DNA of 6,404 nt from Desulfobulbaceae bacterium. GTDB lineage: Bacteria; Desulfobacterota; Desulfobulbia; Desulfobulbales; Desulfocapsaceae. This document shows positions 1-6,294 of this stretch, piece by piece. Positions within the stretch are counted from its first letter, which is position 1, and each line of letters opens with the position of its first letter. The position numbers and the translations under genes were made by a program. The notes below the pieces were generated by a model that was given only the letters and a program-made list of their open reading frames with translations, was not told where the DNA came from and made no database searches. The DNA lies in contig DAOVUU010000151.1 of assembly GCA_030632405.1 (NCBI GenBank), positions 1 through 6,404 on the forward strand. Direction: 5' to 3'.

Positions 1-230
1 ATCTCTGGCAGCTTATCTTTGTCAACAGCGGAGTAAAATTAACTACTGCCTCATCACCTGTGCTGGAAGAACTCAAAGCCTATGAGGATAGTGGTGTAAT
101 CATCCTCGCCTGCGGTACCTGTCTGGAACATTTCAAGTTGACAGAGTCCAAAAAAGTTGGTGCAGCAACCAATATGCTCGATATCGTCACAGCCACTCAG
201 CTGGCAGACAAGGTTGTACAGGTAGGATAG
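1..230 (+). CDS. yedF: YedF, selenium-metabolism sulfurtransferase-like protein (3' end only)
   Basis: Only the last 75 codons are in the window, read from base 3 to the TAG at 228-230; the start lies to the left. The residues include FVNSGVKLTT, then a Cys-Gly-Thr-Cys-Leu motif (ACGTCLEHF) and VGAATNMLDIV. This pattern is the C-terminal DsrE-like domain of the YedF family, where a CGTCL-type motif and the NM-x-(D/E)-I stretch are conserved. Full-length members carry an N-terminal TusA/SirA-like domain, which would be off the left edge. YedF co-occurs with selenium utilisation and is thought to handle sulfur or selenium in the cytoplasm; its exact reaction is not established. The gene is followed on the same strand by a polytopic membrane protein gene after a 140-nt gap. 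The two CGTC cysteines (residues 37 and 40 of the visible part) are candidate reactive thiols. Confidence 0.85.
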   Translation, partial: LWQLIFVNSGVKLTTASSPVLEELKAYEDSGVIILACGTCLEHFKLTESKKVGAATNMLDIVTATQLADKVVQVG

Positions 231-295
231 AAGAGCCCAGTAACAATTCTTTTACCTGGCAGGAAATACCATTTGCTTCTTTTCCATTCCACCCC

Positions 296-323
296 TTGCA
301 ATCCTGGCAGTTCTCATTATACT
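296..323 (+). promoter_or_regulatory. Possible sigma70-type promoter for the membrane protein gene
   Basis: A TTGCAA hexamer at 296-301 (4 of 6 matches to TTGACA) is separated by 16 nt from TATACT at 318-323 (5 of 6 to TATAAT). Transcription would start near 330 and give a leader of about 40 nt before the ATG at 371. The match is modest, and the downstream genes could equally be read through from yedF, since no terminator is visible in the gap. Confidence 0.3.
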
Positions 324-347
324 TAAGCTTCTTAAGCAATAGCTTAA
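322..347 (+). repeat. TTAAGC/GCTTAA repeat cluster with small hairpin
   Basis: TTAAGC occurs at 323-328 and again at 332-337, and its inverse GCTTAA lies at 342-347. The second and third copies form a perfect 6-bp inverted repeat around the AATA loop at 338-341. The cluster sits just after a possible -10 element (318-323) and about 25 nt before the start codon of the next gene, where an operator or a weak leader hairpin could act. There is no T-run after it, so it is not an intrinsic terminator. Function is inferred only from position. Confidence 0.3.
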
Positions 348-370
348 ATACATCATCTTGTGAGGATCCC

Positions 371-1576
371 ATGAAACCACAACTCGGTAGCACCTACTCC
401 CCGCTTTTCTTTTTGTCAGCCCTCGGTAATGGCGGCCTGTCAGTGGGATTCTATATTTTTTTTATGTTTTTGACCCCCCACCCGGATACCCCCATTGCCA
501 CCTTCGATACGATCTGGTCCTACCTTGCCGATATGCCTATTTATATCGGGATCCTCTCGGCTCTTACCTATGTGGTTATACTCTATTTCGCCTATAATCA
601 CGTACGGCTGCTTATCTGGAATATCAAGGAGTACCGACGCTATAAGAAGAGCGACGGTTACAGAAAACTTATCGGGGGGAACAATGAGATAACTCTCATG
701 GTCATACCGCTTACCCTAACCATGACTATTAATGTCATGTTCGTCCTGGGCGCTATGATGGTGCCGGGTCTGTGGAATATTGTAGAGTATCTTTTTCCCT
801 TTGCCTTCCTTGCCTTTGCAGCCACTGGCATTTACAGTCTCACCATCTTCTATCGTTATTACAGCAAATTACTCATCAACGGCCAATTTCAGCATTCCAC
901 GAACAACTCACTGAGCCAGATGATCTCCTCATTTACCTTTGCCATGAATGCCGTTGGCTTTGCTGCCCCTACAGCCATGAGTGAAAACCTCTTAATCGTC
1001 CCCATTGCCGCCTTCTGCACAGTCTTCTTTTTTTCTGTTTCCGCCCTGTTAGCCTTCAAAAACCTGTTCCTTGGCTTTCATGCAATGCTGGATAAAGGCA
1101 TCAGCCGTGACGGAAGTGCCAGCATATGGATTCTTATCCCCATCCTCACCCTGCTGGGTATTACAACCATACGCCTTAACCACGGTCTTCATATTCTCCT
1201 TCATACCCACGGCAGCCCGATCTTTAACTTTATCTTCTGCAGCACCATTGTTTCATTACAGATTTTCATTGGCATCCTGGGTTTCATTATCATGCGCCAG
1301 AATAAATATTTCCCTGAATTCGTTCATGGCTTCAGCAATATATCAAACGAAGATGCGGCGAAGAGCCCTGCCTCATATGCACTTATCTGCCCTGGAGTTG
1401 CCTTTTGGGTTTTCGGCATGTTTTTCCTCGATAAAGCACTTGTTAAACCCGGTCTCCTCACGATTTTTTCCCTGCCCCACTTAGCCCTGCTGCTTCCCAT
1501 GTTTCTCATTCTGATCCAGACAATCAGAATTAACTGGAAGTTAAACAAGCGCCTTCTTTACGACACAACACTATAA
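371..1576 (+). CDS. Ten-helix membrane protein, probable TsoY-family (seleno)protein in cysteine form
   Basis: This encodes a 401-residue integral membrane protein. The ATG at 371 is preferred because GAGGA (362-366) lies just ahead of it; the frame stays open up to a TTG at 296, but that start has no ribosome site and adds a non-conserved tail. About ten hydrophobic segments can be seen, roughly at residues 10-34, 57-78, 105-130, 134-162, 186-203, 206-229, 252-268, 284-308, 336-354 and 360-386. No signal peptide is evident. The N-terminal pattern YSPLFFLSALGNGGLSVGF, followed by LTPHPDTPIATF, recalls the TsoY family, named by analysts of prokaryotic selenoproteins and, as I remember it, found near yedF; the helix count also resembles TDT/SLAC1-type transporters. 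Three cysteines are present (216, 290, 340), and no in-frame TGA occurs before the TAA, so this copy contains no selenocysteine. Cys340, in an ALICPGVAFW segment, is the most conspicuous. The substrate is unknown. Assignment to a polytopic membrane protein is secure; the TsoY name is from memory and tentative. Confidence 0.6.
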   Translation: MKPQLGSTYSPLFFLSALGNGGLSVGFYIFFMFLTPHPDTPIATFDTIWSYLADMPIYIGILSALTYVVILYFAYNHVRLLIWNIKEYRRYKKSDGYRKLIGGNNEITLMVIPLTLTMTINVMFVLGAMMVPGLWNIVEYLFPFAFLAFAATGIYSLTIFYRYYSKLLINGQFQHSTNNSLSQMISSFTFAMNAVGFAAPTAMSENLLIVPIAAFCTVFFFSVSALLAFKNLFLGFHAMLDKGISRDGSASIWILIPILTLLGITTIRLNHGLHILLHTHGSPIFNFIFCSTIVSLQIFIGILGFIIMRQNKYFPEFVHGFSNISNEDAAKSPASYALICPGVAFWVFGMFFLDKALVKPGLLTIFSLPHLALLLPMFLILIQTIRINWKLNKRLLYDTTL

Positions 1577-1619
1577 AAGCAATCCTGAACCAATATCTGC
1601 TCTAATCCCAGTTAAACTG

Positions 1620-2858
1620 ATGCCAACCGCCAAGACACGTCAACCCACAAACATACATTATGGGTGGGTGATCGCCTTCACCGGAACAGCAGTGATTTGC
1701 GCCTGTCTTGGATTAGGCCGATTTGCGCTGGGAATGTTGCTTCCCGCCATGGGCACCACCCTTGATTTGAGCTATGCAAACATGGGTTTAATCGGTACTG
1801 GGAATTTCATCGGTTATATGCTTGCCGTGGCACTGGCGGGTTTTGTGGCCCAACGCCTGGGAGCCCGTCTGACAATTAGCCTTGGGCTCGTATTGGTGGG
1901 TAGCACAATGATACTGATTGGCCGTGCTGATCATTATTGGCAGATCCTGTCACTATACGTGATCACCGGGATCGGCAGTGGTTTAAGCAATGTGCCTCTT
2001 ATGGGCCTGGTGTCCCATTGGTTTTCTAAAGAGGCCCGGGGGCGGGCAGCGGGAATTATGCTTTCGGGCAACGGCATCGCGATTCTTTGTGCCGGTCTTT
2101 ATGTACCCTGGATTAACAGTCGATTCGGTATGGAAGGATGGCGCCACGGTTGGTTTACCATGGGGTTAGTTGTACTGGGTGTGTCCATCATGTCCGTAGT
2201 GCTCTTACGCAACGATCCCCAGGAAAAAGGGATGACTCCCGTGGGGCATCAGGAAACCTCCTCAAACGTCGCCACCGAGGTTCAAGACAGTCGTTCCGGA
2301 AGACCCAAGTGGATCATGATTCATTTGGGTTTGATTTATGCACTTTTCGGTGCCACTTATGTTGTCTACGCTACTTTTATCGTTACCTCTCTGGTGGACG
2401 AGCATGGTTTTTCCGTGCAGGTGGCTGGAAATTTCTGGGCGATAGTAGGTGCTTTAAGTATCTTTTCCGGGCCCTTATTCGGCTGGCTTTCCGATCGCCT
2501 GGGCCGCCGGACCGGTATGCTAATGGTCTACACTTTGTTCACCTTTGCTTACGGGTTGGTTGGCATACACCTTTCCACACCATGGCTTTATGCCTCCATT
2601 GCCCTGTACGGTATCGCGGTATGGAGTGTTCCAACCATCATGGCCGCGGCTGTGGGAGATTATCTGGGACCAGCCCGGGCAGCCAAGGCGTTCGGTTTTA
2701 TTACCCTGTTTTTCGGGATGGGGCAGATCGTGGGTCCAGCGCTGGCAGGATTTCTGGCCGATGCTTTCGGCACTTTCCGCATTGCCTTCACGATGTGTGC
2801 TGCCGCAACCCTGGTGGCCATGATCTTGGCCTTTTTTCTCCCCCGGTCGCGCCCATAA
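1620..2858 (+). CDS. MFS transporter, 12 TM, substrate unknown
   Basis: The 412-residue product has the layout of a major facilitator superfamily permease: six helices (about 15-37, 53-75, 84-101, 107-129, 140-162, 174-195), a hydrophilic central loop (196-230) and six more (232-256, 268-289, 298-318, 322-345, 356-380, 387-408). The cytoplasmic loop between helices 8 and 9 carries the textbook motif A, GWLSDRLGRR (288-297); the matching loop between helices 2 and 3 is a degenerate copy, GFVAQRLGAR (74-83), lacking the acidic residue. WFSKEARGRAAGI (134-146) leads into helix 5, as is common in the family. The HYGWVI opening and the LGLGRFALGMLLPAM stretch recall YbfB/YjiJ-like and monocarboxylate-type MFS proteins, but neither fixes a substrate. 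The ATG has no clear Shine-Dalgarno sequence, and no better in-frame start exists nearby, so translation may depend on coupling with the upstream gene 43 nt away. It probably shares a transcript with that gene. Two stop codons stand in tandem (TAA TAG). Confidence 0.85.
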   Translation: MPTAKTRQPTNIHYGWVIAFTGTAVICACLGLGRFALGMLLPAMGTTLDLSYANMGLIGTGNFIGYMLAVALAGFVAQRLGARLTISLGLVLVGSTMILIGRADHYWQILSLYVITGIGSGLSNVPLMGLVSHWFSKEARGRAAGIMLSGNGIAILCAGLYVPWINSRFGMEGWRHGWFTMGLVVLGVSIMSVVLLRNDPQEKGMTPVGHQETSSNVATEVQDSRSGRPKWIMIHLGLIYALFGATYVVYATFIVTSLVDEHGFSVQVAGNFWAIVGALSIFSGPLFGWLSDRLGRRTGMLMVYTLFTFAYGLVGIHLSTPWLYASIALYGIAVWSVPTIMAAAVGDYLGPARAAKAFGFITLFFGMGQIVGPALAGFLADAFGTFRIAFTMCAAATLVAMILAFFLPRSRP

Positions 2859-2939
2859 TAGCTCTACTGATATACACAAAAAGCACACCTGCAAGGCCAT
2901 CCCCGGAATTGGGAAAGTGCATAGCCAGGGTGATGTGGA

Positions 2940-4724
2940 TTACTCTTTCCAGTCGGGACGGATATGCAGCTCGGTCAACTGCTTTCTGACAACCGATGCC
3001 GGAGCTTCCGTCAAAGGACAGGTCGCCTTCTGGGTTTTTGGAAAGGCAATAACATCACGGATGGAATCACTGCCGGTGATCAGCATCAGTAACCGGTCCA
3101 GCCCGAATGCTATACCACCGTGGGGCGGTGCACCGAGTTCCAGGGCCCGCAGAAGAAAACCGAATTTCTCGCTGGCTTCCTCCGCTCCAATTCCCAGAAC
3201 ACCAAGAACCTTTGCCTGCAGTTCCTTTTCATGGATACGGATTGATCCACCACCGAGCTCTGTACCATTTAAAACAAGGTCATATGCACGGCTGTAGACC
3301 TTTGCCGGATCACTCTCAAGTTTATCAATATCTTCAACTCTCGGGGCTGTAAACGGATGATGCAGTGCCTGGTATCGCTTCTCCTTCTCGTCATACTCGA
3401 CGAGAGGAAAATCGGTGACCCAGACAAATTTAAAATCATCCTTTTTAAGGAGATCAAGGCGCCTTGCCAGTTCGACACGAAGTTCAGACAGCACCTGAAA
3501 AACTACCTTGGATGTATCCGCCCCGAAGAAAAGAAGATCCCCGGGCACCGCATCCATAACTGCTGCAATCTCGGCTCGCTCCTCATCGGTGAAAAATTTG
3601 GCAATGGGAGACTGCCATTCACCATCCTCTTTCATCTTCACCCAGGCAAGCCCTTTCGCTCCGAACTGAACCACATAATCGGTGAGGACATCAAGTTCCT
3701 TGCGGGAAAAAACTGAACATCCCTTGGCATTTATTGCCCGGACTGTGCCCCCACTGTCAGCAATCGACCTGAAGACCTTGAACCCGCACTTTGCAGCAAT
3801 ACCGGTAAGGTTGACAAGCTCCATGCCAAAACGCATGTCGGGACGATCTGTACCGAACCTTTCCATGGCCTCATCAAATGTGAGACGGTCAATCGGCAGA
3901 ATTATATCAAGTCCGAGAGTCTCTGCAAAAAGGGCCTGTATCATACCCTCTGTCATGGAGATCACCTGCTCTTCATCAACAAAGGAGAGTTCCATATCAA
4001 TCTGGGTGAATTCAGGCTGCCGATCCGCCCGCAGATCCTCATCCCGGAAGCATTTTACAATCTGGTAGTATCTGTCCATTCCAGAGATCATCAGCAGCTG
4101 CTTGAAGAGCTGTGGAGATTGTGGCAGGGCATAAAATCTCCCTGCATTCACCCGGCTCGGGACCAGGTAATCACGTGCCCCTTCCGGGGTGGAGCGTGTG
4201 AGCATAGGTGTTTCAATATCGAGGAAGTCTTTATCGTTCAGATAATTGCGAATGGTCTGGACAGCCTTATGCCTGACCAGCAGATTTGCCGCCATCTCAG
4301 GTCGACGCAGATCAAGATACCGATACTGCAGACGCAGGTTGTCCGACACATCGCCGTCTTCATCAAGAGGAAAAGGTGGCGTTTCACTGACATTTAAAAT
4401 GCGTAATTCATCAACCAGAACCTCAATTCCTCCGGTCTCTAGTTTTGGATTTGCCATATCACCGGGGCGTGCCTCAACTTTTCCCCTTACCGCCAGCACC
4501 CATTCACTTCGAATCCGGTGTGCTTTTGCATGAACTTCGGGGTTTATTTCCGGATTGAAAACAACCTGTGTTATGCCTCGCCGATCGCGCAGGTCGATAA
4601 AAATAACTCCGCCGTGGTCACGCCTTCGCAGAACCCATCCCATCAGCGTCACCTGCTCATCAACATTGTCAATACCGAGGTCATTGCAGTAATGAGTCCG
4701 GCTTAAATCTCCCATCGATTCCAT
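2940..4724 (-). CDS. aspS: Aspartyl-tRNA synthetase, bacterial type, probably non-discriminating (Asp/Asn)
   Basis: This class IIb synthetase (594 residues; E. coli AspRS has 590) attaches aspartate to tRNA in the cytoplasm using ATP. An N-terminal OB-fold anticodon-binding domain (about 9-110) contains GWVLRRRDHGG and DLRDRRG. The catalytic core begins near YRYLDLRRPEM (134-144), with motif 1 and the flipping loop around FLDIETPMLTRSTPEGARDYL (167-187), motif 2 at 226-243 (FRDEDLRADRQPEFTQID) and motif 3 at 537-546 (GIAFGLDRLL). The insertion typical of bacterial AspRS (GAD domain) lies at about 295-420. His37 in RRRDHGG aligns with the His of non-discriminating AspRS from Pseudomonas, where E. 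coli has Leu, so tRNA(Asn) is probably also charged. The start is uncertain: ATG at 4724 has no ribosome site, while ATG at 4715 (MGDLSRTHYC) has a weak GGA four bases ahead. It follows hisS by 48 nt on the same strand and is probably co-transcribed. Confidence 0.96.
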   Translation of the reverse strand: MESMGDLSRTHYCNDLGIDNVDEQVTLMGWVLRRRDHGGVIFIDLRDRRGITQVVFNPEINPEVHAKAHRIRSEWVLAVRGKVEARPGDMANPKLETGGIEVLVDELRILNVSETPPFPLDEDGDVSDNLRLQYRYLDLRRPEMAANLLVRHKAVQTIRNYLNDKDFLDIETPMLTRSTPEGARDYLVPSRVNAGRFYALPQSPQLFKQLLMISGMDRYYQIVKCFRDEDLRADRQPEFTQIDMELSFVDEEQVISMTEGMIQALFAETLGLDIILPIDRLTFDEAMERFGTDRPDMRFGMELVNLTGIAAKCGFKVFRSIADSGGTVRAINAKGCSVFSRKELDVLTDYVVQFGAKGLAWVKMKEDGEWQSPIAKFFTDEERAEIAAVMDAVPGDLLFFGADTSKVVFQVLSELRVELARRLDLLKKDDFKFVWVTDFPLVEYDEKEKRYQALHHPFTAPRVEDIDKLESDPAKVYSRAYDLVLNGTELGGGSIRIHEKELQAKVLGVLGIGAEEASEKFGFLLRALELGAPPHGGIAFGLDRLLMLITGSDSIRDVIAFPKTQKATCPLTEAPASVVRKQLTELHIRPDWKE

Positions 4725-4772
4725 AATATCAACTTTAATATAAATTTTTAGTCCATTTGAACAGCAACAATT

Positions 4773-6026
4773 TCAATGTTTTTTTACTACTTCCAGCAGA
4801 GCAGAACAGGTCAGCTCAACTTCCTGCTGCTGCTGTGTTTCCATATCTTTAAGAACGCCTGTGCCTTTCTCAATTTCATCATCACCGACTATAAGAACAT
4901 ACTTTGCACCGGCTTTATTCGCCTGTTTCATCTGACTTTTCAGGCTCCTCCCTTCATGATCCATGGCTACTCTGCACTTTTGACCCCGCATTTCATGAAC
5001 CAAGCCATAACTGAGCTGCTCGCCCTTTTCGCCGAGCCCTATAACAAAAAGTTCCAGATCAGACCGCGTAAATGCTGCATTTTCCCGCAGCTGCAGAAGA
5101 AGAACCATACGTTCCAGACCCATGGCGAACCCGATTCCCGGCCCCCCTTTCGGTCCACCCAGCTTTTCGATAAGCCCGTCATATCTTCCGCCTGCACACA
5201 CAGCTGACTGCGCACCAAGATCGGAGGTGACAAACTCAAAAGTTGTCCGGCAGTAATAGTCAAGCCCGCGAACCATGAATTTATTGAGGCTGTACTCCAC
5301 ACCCAACTGCTGCAGTCCTTCCTGTACATGTGAAAAATGGACATCACAGTCAGGACAAAGATGTTCCAGTATCGATGGTGCTTCTTCTACCTGCTCCCGG
5401 CAATAACTCTTTTTACAGTCAAGTACTCTGAGCGGATTGGTAACACTTCTCCGCTTGCAATCCTCACATAAAGCATCCAGACGACTCTCAATAAAAGCCA
5501 ATAGCCTGGCACGATAGGAAGGCCGACACTTGGGGCAGCCAAGGGAATTGAGTTCAAGGTCTACAGAAATACCAAGTTCTGTGAAGAGCATGGCTCCCAT
5601 TGCAATAAGCTCGGTATCGACAAGGGGATTTTCTGACCCGAGGATTTCGATATCCATCTGATGAAACTGCCTGAGTCTGCCCTTCTGGGGCCGTTCGTGA
5701 CGAAACATCGGGCCAATGGTAAAAAGTCGCTGCACCGGTTTCTGTATATAGAGGCCATGCTCGATATATGCCCGTATTAAAGAAGCTGTGGCCTCTGGAC
5801 GCATTGTGACCTGCTTGTCGACAAAGGTATACATCTCCTTTTCGACAATATCCGTGTCCTCTCCAATGGATCTTGCAAAAAGCTCGGTCTGTTCCAGGAT
5901 CGGCAACCTGATTTCGGAGAAATTAAACCGCCTGAAAACATCTCTGGCGGTATCTTCAACGTACTTCCAGAGTGTAACTTCGTCCGGTAAAATATCTTTA
6001 AAGCCTTTCAGGGCCTTGATTTTCAA
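4773..6026 (-). CDS. hisS: Histidyl-tRNA synthetase
   Basis: HisRS charges tRNA(His) with histidine using ATP and works as a cytoplasmic dimer. From the TTG at 6026 the product is 417 residues and begins MKIKALKGFKDILPDE, the usual start of the family. Visible are motif 2 at about 103-125 (with MFRHERPQKGRLRQFHQ), the histidine-specific motifs LDYYCRTTFEF (255-265) and AGGRYDGL (278-285), and motif 3 GIGFAMGLERM (297-307). The C-terminal anticodon-binding domain spans about 325-417. The segment 160-230 carries eight cysteines as four pairs (164/167, 187/190, 204/209, 224/227), which E. coli HisRS lacks. A run of glutamines (METQQQQEVE) lies near the C terminus. The longer reading from TTG at 6038, or GTG at 6035, adds four or three residues but has no ribosome site; GGTGA at 6032-6036 lies five bases ahead of the 6026 TTG. 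It heads the hisS-aspS transcription unit. Confidence 0.95.
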   Translation of the reverse strand: MKIKALKGFKDILPDEVTLWKYVEDTARDVFRRFNFSEIRLPILEQTELFARSIGEDTDIVEKEMYTFVDKQVTMRPEATASLIRAYIEHGLYIQKPVQRLFTIGPMFRHERPQKGRLRQFHQMDIEILGSENPLVDTELIAMGAMLFTELGISVDLELNSLGCPKCRPSYRARLLAFIESRLDALCEDCKRRSVTNPLRVLDCKKSYCREQVEEAPSILEHLCPDCDVHFSHVQEGLQQLGVEYSLNKFMVRGLDYYCRTTFEFVTSDLGAQSAVCAGGRYDGLIEKLGGPKGGPGIGFAMGLERMVLLLQLRENAAFTRSDLELFVIGLGEKGEQLSYGLVHEMRGQKCRVAMDHEGRSLKSQMKQANKAGAKYVLIVGDDEIEKGTGVLKDMETQQQQEVELTCSALLEVVKKH

Positions 6027-6031
6027 AACTG

Positions 6032-6036
6032 TCACC
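6032..6036 (-). promoter_or_regulatory. Ribosome binding site deciding the hisS start
   Basis: On the - strand GGTGA matches part of the extended anti-Shine-Dalgarno complement AAGGAGGTGATC. It ends five bases before the TTG at 6026-6024. The sequence ahead of the alternative starts at 6038 and 6035 is pyrimidine-rich (CTTTCATTCTCCCC) and could not pair with 16S rRNA. Confidence 0.5.
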
Positions 6037-6082
6037 AATAAAAGGGGAGAATGAAAGAGTCATAAATAAAACCAAAACGCGC

Positions 6083-6112
6083 AACATAACTGTAATTATA
6101 TGCTTTTGTCAA
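6083..6112 (-). promoter_or_regulatory. Candidate sigma70 promoter for hisS-aspS
   Basis: On the - strand a perfect TTGACA runs from 6112 to 6107, followed after 18 nt by TATGTT (6088 to 6083, 4 of 6 to consensus). The leader to the hisS start would be about 50 nt. A perfect TATAAT also lies at 6100-6095 but is only 6 nt from this -35 and has no -35 of its own, so which -10 is used is uncertain. The -35 is covered by a 5-bp inverted repeat, TGCTT/AAGCA (6101-6105 and 6111-6115), a possible operator. There is no room for, and no sign of, a T-box leader. Confidence 0.5.
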
Positions 6113-6221
6113 GCACAGCCGAGACCACCTGGACTAAATTGTATGCCACCTTATCGTGCTCAGTAACCTAATTCCCTCCAAATACGATATTTTTCCAATC
6201 ACACCATAGATCATACTTCTC

Positions 6222-6250
6222 TTGACAAAACAGAGGAAGAAAGGCATTAT
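6222..6250 (+). promoter_or_regulatory. Candidate sigma70 promoter for the flavoprotein gene
   Basis: A perfect TTGACA at 6222-6227 is followed after exactly 17 nt by CATTAT at 6245-6250 (4 of 6 to TATAAT). Transcription would begin near 6257, giving a leader of about 38 nt with the ribosome site inside it. Spacing and position relative to the ATG at 6295 are ideal for this gene. Confidence 0.6.
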
Positions 6251-6277
6251 CGGGTTTCTTATACCAATGTTACACTT

Positions 6278-6293
6278 AAAGGAGTTGTCTCCT
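6278..6293 (+). promoter_or_regulatory. Shine-Dalgarno site inside a small hairpin
   Basis: AAAGGAG at 6278-6284 is a strong ribosome site for the ATG at 6295, ten bases downstream, a slightly long spacing. AGGAG (6280-6284) is also perfectly complementary to CTCCT (6289-6293) across the loop TTGT, so the leader can fold into a 5-bp stem that hides the site. The stem is short and would melt easily; it could set a low or temperature-dependent rate of initiation, or be chance. Confidence 0.5.
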
Positions 6294-6294
6294 C

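Noticed and set aside
231..295. Terminator after yedF
   Set aside because: CCTGGCAGG near 256-264 is palindromic but leaves a one-base loop and has no T-run; no other stem is convincing.
2881..2905. Hairpin plus T-run on the - strand (GCAGGTGTGC then TTTTT) as the aspS terminator
   Set aside because: The stem is only 3 bp, too weak for an intrinsic terminator.
2138..2989. A 283-codon open frame on the + strand overlapping the MFS gene and the end of aspS
   Set aside because: It lies in another frame of a clear MFS gene; its translation is rich in Cys, His, Arg and Gly with no hydrophobic pattern or known motif, so it is a shadow.
4725..4772. AT-rich spacer between hisS and aspS as a separate aspS promoter
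   Set aside because: No -35/-10 pair with acceptable spacing on the - strand; the best hexamers match at only about 3 of 6 positions. Read-through from hisS is simpler.
4815..4842. CTG/CAG triplet run near the hisS 3' end as a microsatellite or repeat element
   Set aside because: It simply encodes a four-glutamine stretch in the C-terminal domain of HisRS and is too short to call a repeat.
6039..6112. T-box or other riboswitch leader for hisS-aspS
   Set aside because: The leader from the likely promoter is only about 50 nt, with no T-box sequence and no terminator hairpin.
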